From Bacillota bacterium (GTDB taxonomy: Bacteria; Bacillota; Clostridia; Christensenellales; SZUA-584): DNA of 64,000 nt. Shown here one piece after another: positions 8,671 to 17,362 of the stretch (the stretch's first letter is position 1; every line of letters begins with the position of its first letter). The notes under the pieces are model-generated. The model saw only the letters and a list, made by a program, of their open reading frames with translations, was not told the DNA's origin and did not search any database. A program made the translations under genes and the position numbers. Where the stretch lies: the NCBI GenBank assembly GCA_023416745.1, contig JAEZHF010000089.1, positions 9,168-73,167 of the forward strand, read 5' to 3'.

Positions 8671-9336
8671 GTGAACAAGGAAAAAATAACGCCGGAGCAC
8701 AACAGCATATTGGCTGAGTACGGGCTGTCGGATATGGGTATAGATGGCCTTGCTGTGTTTCATTTTAGAAGAAATGAGTATGTTTTCAGACAGGGGGATG
8801 CGTGTGACCATATCTTTCTGGTGCTGGAAGGCAGGATGAAGGTGTTTATCGGGTCACCAAACGGCAAAACGCTGCTGTTCTGCTTTTACACGAAAAGCGG
8901 TATTCTGGGCGAAGCCGAGTTTGCGGCGGATGAAGACATTACCAAAATGAGCGTGCAAGCCATAACGGATGTCTATTGCATTGGCATCCCGCGCCGCCGG
9001 TATCAGAAATACCTGAAAAGCAACGCGGCTTTTATGAGCAGAGTAAGCGCTGCGCTGGCGGGCAAGCTGTTCCGATGCACACGCAACAGTGAGGTGACGA
9101 TACTGTATTCGCTGGAGGCGCGGCTGTGCGCTTACATTTCGATGACGAATGAGGGCGGCCGTTTCAGCAAGAAGATGACGGAGGTAGCCGAGATGCTGGG
9201 CGCGAGCTACCGCCATCTGCTGCGCACGCTGGACAAACTGTGCTGTCAGGGTATTCTTCAGAAAGCACAGAGAGGGTATATCGTGCTGGACAGAGCGGCG
9301 CTGGAGCAAAAAGGCGACGATTATTATCTGGCATAG
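8671..9336 (+). CDS. Crp/Fnr family transcriptional regulator
   Basis: I choose the GTG at 8671 (221 residues) because GATGAGGTG lies before it and the palindrome would otherwise be inside the gene. The N-terminal cyclic-nucleotide-binding-like beta barrel includes YVFRQGDACDHIFLVLEG (about residues 33-50) and GILGEAEFA. The C-terminal winged helix includes KKMTEVAEMLGASYRHLLRTL (about residues 167-187). No cluster of four cysteines for an Fe-S centre is present, so it is not a classical FNR. Its nearest role is probably control of the divergent YdcZ-like transporter; the effector is unknown. Confidence 0.88.
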   Translation: MNKEKITPEHNSILAEYGLSDMGIDGLAVFHFRRNEYVFRQGDACDHIFLVLEGRMKVFIGSPNGKTLLFCFYTKSGILGEAEFAADEDITKMSVQAITDVYCIGIPRRRYQKYLKSNAAFMSRVSAALAGKLFRCTRNSEVTILYSLEARLCAYISMTNEGGRFSKKMTEVAEMLGASYRHLLRTLDKLCCQGILQKAQRGYIVLDRAALEQKGDDYYLA

Positions 9337-9383
9337 GGATGGACTGTCGTTAAGGGTTCTTGAAGAGAACGGTCTGACGATTG

Positions 9384-9413
9384 TTGTGCCGATCATGCGG
9401 CGGATGCTATAAT
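9384..9413 (+). promoter_or_regulatory. Extended -10 promoter, predicted leaderless start of the MltG-like gene
   Basis: TTGTGC (9384-9389), an 18-base spacer, then TGcTATAAT (TATAAT at 9408-9413). The start codon begins 6 bases after the -10 box, so transcription should begin at or next to the ATG. No Shine-Dalgarno sequence fits in between. Confidence 0.6.
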
Positions 9414-9419
9414 GGACGC

Positions 9420-10379
9420 ATGAAATCATTTGTATATGCAAAAATATGCGCCGGAATGGCGATTATATGCGTTTGTACGCTGCTGTTGGCGGGCTGTGCC
9501 GCGCCGGTGACCGTCGTGGTGGTGACTCAGCCGCCACAAACGGCAGCTCCACCCGTTCCAACGGATAAGACCGCCGCTGAGGTGAGCGCTTCTCCAAAAG
9601 CGAAACAACCGGAGCAGACGCCGGAACCGGCGGGCGTGGTGCGGGTGCGGGACGGTGATACGCTGGAGCGCGATATTATACCGCAGCTGTGCGCCGTGTT
9701 CGGCATGGGGGCGGATGCGGTAAAGGATGCGCTGTCGCAGGCCCAAAGCCGCCTGATCGATGATGAGACGAAAGGCTTTCGGCGCATGGAGGGCATCATC
9801 GTTCCGGGCGAATACGTGGTGACGGACGAAACGCTGGCGGATTACATGGCACTGTGGGTCCAGCAGGCGGAGGTGCGTTTTGACAGCATGGCCGTGGCCT
9901 GCGGCGAGAGGAACAGCCTCGGAATGTCTGAACAGCTAACGCTGGCTTCCATTGTGGAATGGGAGTGCATTGGCGGCGAATTCGAGCGTGAAGCGGCGGC
10001 AGCATTTTTGAACCGGCTGGACGACGGCGGAAAGCTGCGCAGCTGCGCGACGACGGAATACGCGCTGGGGTATCAGCGCCCGTATCTCACCAGCGACGAC
10101 ATCAAAATAGACGACCCCTACAACACATATCAGGTGAGAGGGCTTCCGCCGGGACCCCTCTGTACCGTAGATGACGACAGCTTGGCTGCGGGCATCAGAC
10201 CAGTTGTGGATAAGGAAATATACTATTTTTTCTACGACTACGCGCCAGACTCGATGCAGTTCTTTTCGGACTACGATGCTTTCAAGGCGGCGGCTAAAGA
10301 ATCTATACGGCTGTTTGAAGAAACTTTTGATTTCGGTAAATATGATCAGGTCGACAAACGCGCTGTGTTCGGCTGTTGA
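9420..10379 (+). CDS. MltG-like endolytic murein transglycosylase, lipoprotein form
   Basis: The ATG at 9420 gives 319 residues. A signal peptide ends in the lipobox LLAGC near residue 25, so the protein is a lipoprotein rather than the usual membrane-anchored MltG. After a Pro/Thr-rich linker comes a reduced LysM-like region. The catalytic YceG domain follows, with LASIVEWE (the Glu equivalent to the MltG catalytic residue), AAAFLNRLDDGGKL, YNTYQVRGLPPGPLC and a terminal YYFFYDY block. MltG cuts nascent glycan strands and sets their length. It may be an accessory paralogue, since a canonical MltG could be elsewhere. Confidence 0.85.
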   Translation: MKSFVYAKICAGMAIICVCTLLLAGCAAPVTVVVVTQPPQTAAPPVPTDKTAAEVSASPKAKQPEQTPEPAGVVRVRDGDTLERDIIPQLCAVFGMGADAVKDALSQAQSRLIDDETKGFRRMEGIIVPGEYVVTDETLADYMALWVQQAEVRFDSMAVACGERNSLGMSEQLTLASIVEWECIGGEFEREAAAAFLNRLDDGGKLRSCATTEYALGYQRPYLTSDDIKIDDPYNTYQVRGLPPGPLCTVDDDSLAAGIRPVVDKEIYYFFYDYAPDSMQFFSDYDAFKAAAKESIRLFEETFDFGKYDQVDKRAVFGC

Positions 10380-10439
10380 AATAAATTTAAACAGCACTAA
10401 AAAATTTACATTCGGGCCATAAACAAGCGATGAATTTGG

Positions 10440-10468
10440 TTGACGCTCGGCAGTTTTTCTGTTAATAT
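10440..10468 (+). promoter_or_regulatory. Promoter upstream of purA
   Basis: TTGACG (10440-10445), a 17-base spacer and TAATAT (10463-10468) form a strong sigma-A type promoter. A terminator-like hairpin follows within about 6 bases of the predicted start. Confidence 0.7.
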
Positions 10469-10480
10469 ATCGTAGGACTC

Positions 10481-10509
10481 AAAGCGGGAGCAAATGGCCC
10501 CCGCTTTTT
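10481..10509 (+). terminator. Terminator-like hairpin in the purA leader
   Basis: AAAGCGGG pairs with CCCGCTTT around an 11-base loop and is followed by five T (10505-10509). It lies between the promoter at 10440-10468 and purA, so it is either an attenuator or the terminator of the MltG-like gene overlapping a purA leader. Confidence 0.65.
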
Positions 10510-10536
10510 AAATCTGATGATGGGCAGGAGAAAAAA

Positions 10537-11820
10537 ATGCCGGGCATATCCGTATTTGGAGCACAGTGGGGAGACGAGGGAAAGGGACGTTTCGTCGATT
10601 TTCTGGCTAGCGAGGCCGATGTTGTCGTACGCTATCAGGGCGGAAACAATGCAGGTCACACGATCATTGTGGACGACGTGACGTACACGCTGCATCTGAT
10701 ACCCGCCGGTCTGCTCTATGACGGCAAGCCGTGCGTCATCGGCAACGGTGTGGTGGTGGACCCCGGCGCGCTGATCGAGGAGATGGAGCTGCTGAAGAGC
10801 AAGGGTTGCTTGACAGACGGTCTGATGGTTTCCGACCGCGCCCACATGGTGATGCCCTATCACAAGCTGCTGGACGGCATATGCGAGGACAATGCGGGCG
10901 AAGCGCAGATCGGCACCACCAAGCGCGGCATCGGGCCGTGCTACACCGACAAAGCCGCAAGGCTGGGCCTTAGGATGTGCGATTTGATGTCGGACAGCTT
11001 TGGCAGTAAGCTGCGCAGTGTGCTGGCCCAGAAGAATGAGATACTGACCAAGATATACGGACACGAGCCGATGAACGCGGACAGGATGCTGGACGAATTC
11101 TCGGCTTACAGGGAAAAACTGGCGCCGCATATCTGTGATACCGTCCGCGTATGCCACGACTTTCATAAGCAGGGCAAAAAGATGCTGTTTGAAGGTGCGC
11201 AGGGCATGCTGCTGGACATCGACTTTGGCACGTACCCTTATGTCACGTCGTCCCATCCCATTGCGGGGGGCGTCAGCATCGGCACCGGTCTGCCGCCGTG
11301 CGCGGTGACGGATGTCGTGGGCGTCGTGAAGGCGTACACCACGCGTGTGGGCAAGGGCCCGTTCGTGACGGAGCTGCTGGATGAAACGGGTGAACGCATC
11401 CGCGAAAAAGGCCATGAATACGGCGCCACCACGGGACGCCCGCGGCGCTGCGGCTGGCTGGACCTCGTGATCGTGGGTTTTGCGTCGCGCATCAGCGGCA
11501 TTACGTCTATCGCGCTGTCGCGCATGGATACGCTGGGCGGCTTTGATAAGGTGAAGGTGTGCGTGGCATATGAGATCGACGGCAAGGTGACGAAGGATTA
11601 TCCGGCGTCGCTGGAGGCACTGGCTAATGCCAAGCCGGTTTACAGGGAATTTGACGGCTGGAGTGACGATATATCGCATGTGCGCAGGTTCGAGGATCTT
11701 CCGAAGAGCGCACGTGAATACGTCGAATTCATCGAGAGCGAGACGGAAACACCTGTCGGCATGATCGGCGTGGGTCCGGAGCGCAGCGAATGCATCGTAC
11801 GGCGCAAGTACTTCGTATAA
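10537..11820 (+). CDS. purA: Adenylosuccinate synthetase
   Basis: This 427-residue protein joins IMP and aspartate with GTP hydrolysis to give adenylosuccinate, the first committed step to AMP. The GTP-binding start GAQWGDEGKGR, the catalytic Asp and His in the following NNAGHTI, the IMP site GTTKRGIGPCY near residue 128, and the late GATTGRPRRCGW motif are all present. Length matches the family. AGGAG lies 7 bases before the ATG. It follows a short leader with a hairpin and precedes the SRP RNA gene. Confidence 0.97.
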   Translation: MPGISVFGAQWGDEGKGRFVDFLASEADVVVRYQGGNNAGHTIIVDDVTYTLHLIPAGLLYDGKPCVIGNGVVVDPGALIEEMELLKSKGCLTDGLMVSDRAHMVMPYHKLLDGICEDNAGEAQIGTTKRGIGPCYTDKAARLGLRMCDLMSDSFGSKLRSVLAQKNEILTKIYGHEPMNADRMLDEFSAYREKLAPHICDTVRVCHDFHKQGKKMLFEGAQGMLLDIDFGTYPYVTSSHPIAGGVSIGTGLPPCAVTDVVGVVKAYTTRVGKGPFVTELLDETGERIREKGHEYGATTGRPRRCGWLDLVIVGFASRISGITSIALSRMDTLGGFDKVKVCVAYEIDGKVTKDYPASLEALANAKPVYREFDGWSDDISHVRRFEDLPKSAREYVEFIESETETPVGMIGVGPERSECIVRRKYFV

Positions 11821-11861
11821 ATAGCCGCGGATGATGACAACTTAATTAAGATAATCAGTTT

Positions 11862-12133
11862 GCCGTGCCAGACGGGGAGCTAGCGGTGCCCTGAACCTGC
11901 AATCCGCTACAGCAGGGTTGGATTCCCGGATGGAGGCGCGAAATTGTAAGGCATGGAGACGGTAAGGGGCGTTGAAGAGTGGGCCCCGTGCAACGGACAG
12001 CCGTGAACCCTGTCAGGCCCTGACGGGAGCAGCAGTAAGCGGTATAGGACGTGTGCCTCGGACCAGTCTGCTCTGAGCAACCTGCCGCCATACCTCTTGT
12101 AGTTTCGTGTCGATATCCGGGTGCACGGCTTTT
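11862..12133 (+). ncRNA. ffs: Signal recognition particle RNA, large bacterial type
   Basis: The 5' end GCCGTGCCAGACGGGGAGC and the 3' end GCACGGC pair to close the molecule, followed by a TTTT run. The Alu-like 5' part is recognisable from GACGGGGAGC(T)AGCGGTGCCC, and the domain IV hairpin with GTGAACCCTGTCAGGCCC and GGGAGCAGCAGTAAG lies around 12003-12039. The length of about 270 bases matches the Bacillus-type scRNA. A -10 like GATAAT sits 7 bases upstream. The apical loop of domain IV is TGAC instead of the usual GGAA. Confidence 0.92.
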
Positions 12134-12343
12134 ATTATGCCAAAAACATTTCATATCCCTTTTGTACAATTTGTGGACAATCCGTAACCAATTAAAATCC
12201 GGCAGGAAAAGTGCATTTGTTTGGAGAATAATACTGCAAAAGAGTGCGGCGATTGTTTATACTCGCTCTTTTGGAGGTAATATAATTGTAGCATGACTCC
12301 GGTTTCCGGGGCATAAAAATACACAAAGAAAGGGGGGCGGATC

Positions 12344-12877
12344 ATGCGCGTTAACATTGCGGGGAAGGGCATGGAAGTGTCCGACTATTTGAAGGAGATC
12401 GTAACCAAGAAGGTCTCCAAGCTGCAAAGGTATTTTAACGAGGATACCGAAGCGCATATCACCATGTCGATCCAAAGGTCAAGACATATTGTGGAGGTGA
12501 CCATTCCTTTCGATGGGATCGTCCTCCGTGGCGAAGAAGCAACGGGGGATATGTACGCGTCGATCGACGGGGTGCTGAAGAAGCTGGAGAAGCAGATTCA
12601 CAAGCACCGCACGGCGCTCAAAAGAAGGCTGCACGAGGGCGCTTTTGCCAGCGGGGATTATGAGTATCATACCGAGCTCATCGAGGAGAAGGTGCCTACT
12701 GTGGTCCGGACGAAGCGGTTTATCGTCAAGCCGATGGACATCGAGGAAGCCAAGATGCAGATGGAGCTGCTGGGACACCAGTTTTTCGTGTTCCGCAACG
12801 CCAAGTCCCACGAGATCAACGTGCTGTATAAGCGCAACGACGGGGATCTTGGGCTGATTGAGCCGGACGAGGAATAG
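12344..12877 (+). CDS. hpf: Long-form ribosome hibernation promoting factor
   Basis: The 177-residue protein has an N-terminal S30AE domain (about 1-100; VRKKV-like segment VTKKVSKLQRYF) and the C-terminal dimerisation domain (about 120-175; RFIVKP, MDIEEAKMQMELLGHQFFVF). The long form pairs 70S ribosomes into 100S dimers in stationary phase or stress. AAGGGGGG lies 7 bases before the ATG. It is monocistronic and ends in a strong terminator. Confidence 0.95.
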   Translation: MRVNIAGKGMEVSDYLKEIVTKKVSKLQRYFNEDTEAHITMSIQRSRHIVEVTIPFDGIVLRGEEATGDMYASIDGVLKKLEKQIHKHRTALKRRLHEGAFASGDYEYHTELIEEKVPTVVRTKRFIVKPMDIEEAKMQMELLGHQFFVFRNAKSHEINVLYKRNDGDLGLIEPDEE

Positions 12878-12900
12878 AACAGGTCAGATTTAAAAAGACA

Positions 12901-12930
12901 AACGGGGTGGCGCAGGCCATCCCGTTTTTT
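12901..12930 (+). terminator. Terminator of hpf
   Basis: A 10-base stem (AACGGGGTGG with CCATCCCGTT, one G-T pair) with a 6-base loop is followed by a T run. Confidence 0.85.
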
Positions 12931-13008
12931 ATAAAGAAGTCCAAAGAACAAGTCTCCGGTGGTTACATTTATATTTGGGATTCTTAAGTGAGGCATCCCT
13001 TAAGCGGG

Positions 13009-13033
13009 AGCATGAGTGCAATACCCTCATGCT
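13009..13033. terminator. Hairpin between converging hpf and purL
   Basis: AGCATGAG and CTCATGCT form an 8-base perfect stem directly downstream of the purL stop codon side. The T run is weak on either strand, so termination is uncertain. Confidence 0.4.
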
Positions 13034-13044
13034 TTATCCGGAAC

Positions 13045-16000
13045 TTACAGAAAGTACGATATGCCGCTTTCAAATATCTTCTGATCCTTTTCGCCGGGGA
13101 CGTTGACGAGCGTGTGGGCGGTGAAGCGCTCGGAGTGCGCCATCTTGCCGAAAACGCGGCCGTCCGGGGAGAGCAGACCCTCCACCGCCAGCAGCGAACC
13201 GTTGGGGTTGCCGTCGCCCATCGTGGGCATGCCGGATGCGTTCACGTACTGCGTGGCAACTTGACCGTTATCGAACAAGCCTTGAGCTTCGGGCAGCGTG
13301 GCGGCAAAACGGCCCTCGCCATGGGAGACGGCGACGGTGTGGATATCACCCGGCTGGCAATGCATGAGCCATGGCGATGCGTTCGATGCGACGCGCGTGC
13401 GCACCAGCCGCGAAACGTGACGGCCGATGCTGTTAAAAGTGAGCGTCGGACTGTCGCTGCGCATGTCGCGGATCTCGCCGTAAGGCACGAGGCCCAGCTT
13501 GATGAGTGCCTGAAAACCGTTGCAGATGCCCAGTATCAGGCCGTCACGATTAAGAAGCGATTGGACGGCCGCAGAAACGCGCGCTTCGCGGAACACGGCG
13601 GCGATGAACTTGCCGGAGCCGTCCGGCTCGTCACCGCCCGAGAAGCCGCCGGGGATCATAATGATCTGGCTGTTATCGATAGATGCGGCAAGGCATGCGA
13701 TGGAATCCTCAATGTCGCTGGCAGACAGGTTACGGATAAGTATGGTATCGGGTATACCGCCCGCCCGCGCGAACGCCGCTGCGGAATCGAACTCGCAGTT
13801 GGTGCCCGGAAACACCGGTATGACCACGCGCGGCAGCACCTTTTTACCGGAGTATACGTGGACGGTTGGCGCTTGAAACAGCTTGTCCGGCGCTTCGCCG
13901 TCCGCTTGAGCGGTTACGGGATAGACGCGGGCGAGCGTGCCGGTGAAAGCTTCCGTCAGTGCAGAGAGCGCCACGGATTCGCCGTTCAGCGTGATAGCAT
14001 CGCCACCCGTTTTGCCGATGCATTCAAAGCCCAGGTTATCGCCCTCCACAATGATGTCGCCGTAGGCTTTGCCTGACAGATCTTCGATGCTGCCTGTCAG
14101 CTGAGCGCCGATACCGTTGCCCAGCGCCATTTTAGCCACCGAGGCCAGCACCCCGCCGCGCTCCACCGCATATGCGGCGTGAATATTGCCAGACTGGATA
14201 TAGCAATAAAGTTTCGCGTACGCTTGCTTGAGCGCCTCGAAGTCGGGGATACCGTTTGGCTGGCATACCGTGCGGATGCGGTAGATCTTACTGCCCGCCC
14301 GCTTGAACTCGGGCGAGATGATTTTCCCCGCGTCTTCGCAGCAGAGCGCGAAGCTCACCAGTGTGGGCGGAACGTGGATATTCTCAAACGTACCGGACAT
14401 CGAATCCTTGCCGCCGATGGCCGGGGTTTTCATGCTGCGCTGCGCCCACCACGCGCCGAGCAGCGCGGCGAGCGGTTTGCCCCAAACGTCATCAGTGGTC
14501 ATGCGCTGGAAGTATTCCTGCAGCGTGAGCCATGCACGGCCGACGTCACCGCCCGATGCGGCCAGTTTCGCGAGAGACAGCACCACCGAATACATCGCGC
14601 CGAGGAACGGGTTAATCTGCATCATATAGGGATCGCACCCCCAGGACATCAGTGACGCGGTGTCGCAGTCGCCGTCCGCCACAATTTTGGCGGCCATCGC
14701 CTGCGTGGGCGTGAGCTGAGACGCTCCGCCCAGCGGCATGGTGACGGTGGACGCGCCGATGGTGGAATCGAACATCTCGATCAAACCTTTTTTGGAGCAA
14801 ATGCCTAAGTCAGCCAGCATGGCAGGCAGCCGTTCTGCCAGCCCGCCGGTGAACGGTTCGTCGAACAGGCTGGCGGTTTCAAGGCCGGAGACATACGCCT
14901 GAGCCGTAGCGGTTGCGCCGTTGGTGTTGAGGAACGCGCGCTGGATGGAGACGATGGGCTTACCGCGCCAGTTCAGCTCCATGCGGCCTGCGTCCGTGAC
15001 GTCCGCCACATGCGCGGCGTGCAGGTTTTCTGCTGACGCCAGTGCCAGCACGGTGGACAGGTCCTTCCTGTCGATGACGATGGCCATGCGTTCCTGGCTT
15101 TCAGATATCGCCAGCTCCACGCCGGACAAGCCCTCGTATTTCTTGCGGACGAGGTCGAGGTTGACGCGCACGCCGTCCGACAGCTCGCCGATGGCGACGC
15201 ACACGCCGCCTGCGCCGAAGTCGTTGCAGCGCTTCACAAGCGAGGAGAACGCCTTGTTGCGGAACAGCCGCTGCAGCTTGCGCTCGGTTAAGGGGTTACC
15301 CTTCTGTACTTCCGCGCCGCAGGTGTCGATGGACGAGACGTCGTGTGCTTTAGAGGAGCCCGTTGCGCCGCCGCAGCCGTCGCGTCCCGTTGCGCCGCCC
15401 AGCAGCAGGATGATGTCGCCCGGCTGAGGCGTTTCGCGGACAACGTTTTCCGCTGGAGCCGCGCCCACCACCGCACCGATCTCCATGCGCTTGGCCTTAT
15501 AACCCGGATGATAGAGCTCGTCCACCAGTCCTGTGGCGAGGCCGATCTGGTTGCCGTAGGACGAATAGCCATGCGCCGCCTCGCGGCAGATCTTGCGCTG
15601 CGGCAGCTTGCCCGGCAACGTGTCCGCGATGGATTCGCGCGGGTCGCCGCTGCCGGTGACGCGCATCGCGTGGTAGACGTAGGAACGGCCGGACAGCGGA
15701 TCGCGGATCGCGCCGCCAAGGCAAGTAGCCGCGCCGCCGAACGGCTCGATTTCCGTCGGATGGTTGTGCGTTTCGTTTTTGAACATCACGAGGTAGTCGC
15801 GTTCATGCCCGTCCACCTTCACCCTCTGGCGGATGGAGCAGGCGTTGATTTCTTCCGAGTCATCAAGGTCCGGCAGCCCTGCCTGTTTGGCTTCCTTGGT
15901 ATACAGCGTCGCGATATCCATCAGGCAGATGTCCTTCTCGCGATCGCCATATAATTGCTTGCGTGCTTTAAGGTATTCTTGATACACAAACTGGGCGTCC

Positions 16001-16731
16001 TGCGCGGACTCGTCGAAGGAAACGTCCGTGAGTCTGGTGAGGAAGGTGGTGTGTCGGCAGTGATCTGACCAGTAGGTGTCTATCACACGCAGCTCTGCCA
16101 GTGTGGGGTCGCGGTGCTCGTCGTCGCGGAAGTATCGCTGGACGAAGAGTATATCTTCATTGCTCATCGCCAAGCCATAATCGCAACGGAAGGACTGAAG
16201 GCCGCCGCTGTCCAGCGCGGTAAAACCGGCGAGAGTCGGCACGTCAGCCGGTTCGGGCAGCGCGTCCGCCAGCGTTTCGGGCAGCTCAGGAGAGGCTTCG
16301 CGTGAGTCCACCGGGTTGATGACGTATTTTTTGATGTCCTCTGCGTCGCTTTCGCCCACACCGGAGAGTATATAAACAGTGGCGCACTTGACGGCAGGAC
16401 GCTGGCGGCAAGCGAGCTCGGTGCACTGAGCGGCGCTGTCCGCGCGCTGGTCGTACTGACCGGGCAGGTATTCCACGGCGAACGCGATATCGCCCGCGGC
16501 TGTGGGGTAATTATCACGGTATACGGTATCCACCGCCGGCTCGGAGAACACCGCGGCGACGGCGTCTTCAAATACGTCTTCGCTGAGAGCTTCGATGTCG
16601 TACCGGATGAGCAGGCGGACATCGCTAAGCCCCGTTTTGCCTAGCGTGCTTTTGAAGTCGGACAGCGCCTTTTTGGCCGCGATATCGAACCCTTTTCTTT
16701 TTTCCACATAAATCCGTCTGACCTGCGCCAT
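13045..16731 (-). CDS. purL: Phosphoribosylformylglycinamidine synthase, single-chain
   Basis: The ATG at 16731 (AAGGAG 8 bases upstream) gives 1,228 residues beginning MAQVRRIYVEKRKGF; a longer in-frame extension to 17055 is not credible. The protein has the FGAR synthetase halves with HNHPTEIEPFGGAATCLGG, RDGCGGATGSSK and VGGKDSMSG-like segment IGGKDSMSG. The C-terminal glutaminase has PGTNCEFDS, the nucleophile block ILGICNGFQ and the HGEGRF motif. It converts FGAR, ATP and glutamine to FGAM in purine synthesis. The fused arrangement is the Clostridia and proteobacterial type, not the Bacillus PurSQL type. Confidence 0.97.
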   Translation of the reverse strand: MAQVRRIYVEKRKGFDIAAKKALSDFKSTLGKTGLSDVRLLIRYDIEALSEDVFEDAVAAVFSEPAVDTVYRDNYPTAAGDIAFAVEYLPGQYDQRADSAAQCTELACRQRPAVKCATVYILSGVGESDAEDIKKYVINPVDSREASPELPETLADALPEPADVPTLAGFTALDSGGLQSFRCDYGLAMSNEDILFVQRYFRDDEHRDPTLAELRVIDTYWSDHCRHTTFLTRLTDVSFDESAQDAQFVYQEYLKARKQLYGDREKDICLMDIATLYTKEAKQAGLPDLDDSEEINACSIRQRVKVDGHERDYLVMFKNETHNHPTEIEPFGGAATCLGGAIRDPLSGRSYVYHAMRVTGSGDPRESIADTLPGKLPQRKICREAAHGYSSYGNQIGLATGLVDELYHPGYKAKRMEIGAVVGAAPAENVVRETPQPGDIILLLGGATGRDGCGGATGSSKAHDVSSIDTCGAEVQKGNPLTERKLQRLFRNKAFSSLVKRCNDFGAGGVCVAIGELSDGVRVNLDLVRKKYEGLSGVELAISESQERMAIVIDRKDLSTVLALASAENLHAAHVADVTDAGRMELNWRGKPIVSIQRAFLNTNGATATAQAYVSGLETASLFDEPFTGGLAERLPAMLADLGICSKKGLIEMFDSTIGASTVTMPLGGASQLTPTQAMAAKIVADGDCDTASLMSWGCDPYMMQINPFLGAMYSVVLSLAKLAASGGDVGRAWLTLQEYFQRMTTDDVWGKPLAALLGAWWAQRSMKTPAIGGKDSMSGTFENIHVPPTLVSFALCCEDAGKIISPEFKRAGSKIYRIRTVCQPNGIPDFEALKQAYAKLYCYIQSGNIHAAYAVERGGVLASVAKMALGNGIGAQLTGSIEDLSGKAYGDIIVEGDNLGFECIGKTGGDAITLNGESVALSALTEAFTGTLARVYPVTAQADGEAPDKLFQAPTVHVYSGKKVLPRVVIPVFPGTNCEFDSAAAFARAGGIPDTILIRNLSASDIEDSIACLAASIDNSQIIMIPGGFSGGDEPDGSGKFIAAVFREARVSAAVQSLLNRDGLILGICNGFQALIKLGLVPYGEIRDMRSDSPTLTFNSIGRHVSRLVRTRVASNASPWLMHCQPGDIHTVAVSHGEGRFAATLPEAQGLFDNGQVATQYVNASGMPTMGDGNPNGSLLAVEGLLSPDGRVFGKMAHSERFTAHTLVNVPGEKDQKIFESGISYFL

Positions 16732-17081
16732 GATGACTGTCTCCTTGCAAAATATTAAAACTTTATGATGTTTCAGTATAGCGGTTTTTAAAAAACTGCG
16801 CAACAGCGCGTAAGTAGAAAAGCGAACAATATTGATAGAATATAAATTATAATACGCAATAAATACGAACGGGCAATGGGTCGAGTATAAATGAACAAAG
16901 AAATTCGGAAAAACAGGGCCCCGTGCATGCCGTGTCAAGCGCCAGTGCGTTTTGTTTGAAAGAAACACGGGGATTTGTATCAAATAAACACTTTGCTCTT
17001 TTAATTTGAGGGTTTTTCGTCTATAATATATATAATATTGTAGACAATAAACCAACTGTTTTAGACAAGGAGAAAATTCAC
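16732..17081. other. Divergent promoter region of purL and the remB-like gene
   Basis: This 350-base AT-rich spacer has TATAAT-type sequences on both strands. On the plus strand TTGAGG (17006-17011) precedes overlapping -10 candidates at 17022-17036 for the remB-gyrBA run. On the minus strand a TATAAT is read from 16851 to 16846 for purL. One PurR-box-like sequence (16818-16830) is present but has no inverted partner at the usual distance. No gene is seen. Confidence 0.5.
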
Positions 17082-17327
17082 GTGCTGCATATTGGCAAAG
17101 ATGCGATGGTGCCTTTAAAGGACGTCATCATGATACTCGACTACAAAGAGGCGATGACAAACGACGATACACATAACTATTTAAAGAAGCTGGGCGACAG
17201 CGCCCATAACATCTATCTCGATGAGTACAACATCAAGTCGGTGGTGGTTGCGCGCTTTCTGGAGAAGTACTTTATTTATTATTCCCCGATATCGTCTGCC
17301 ACACTGTATAAACGGTCAAAAATTTAA
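17082..17327 (+). CDS. DUF370 / RemB-like small protein
   Basis: The GTG at 17082 gives 81 residues, with AAGGAG 10 bases upstream. The sequence LHIGKDAMVPLKDVIMILDY followed by a basic C-terminus matches the DUF370 family that includes extracellular matrix regulator RemB (YaaB). Its position directly before gyrB is the same as in Bacillus subtilis, but recF, which usually intervenes, is absent here. The related protein RemA is a DNA-binding activator of matrix genes; the role here is unproven. Confidence 0.85.
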   Translation: MLHIGKDAMVPLKDVIMILDYKEAMTNDDTHNYLKKLGDSAHNIYLDEYNIKSVVVARFLEKYFIYYSPISSATLYKRSKI

Positions 17328-17362
17328 AAATTTCTTATAGATTTGAAAAGAAGGAGTCAATC

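Noticed and set aside
16818..16830. PurR-box-like AAAAGCGAACAAT upstream of purL
   Set aside because: It matches 12 of 13 positions, but no inverted partner lies at the 16-17-base distance needed by Bacillus-type PurR, and no other pur gene here has one.
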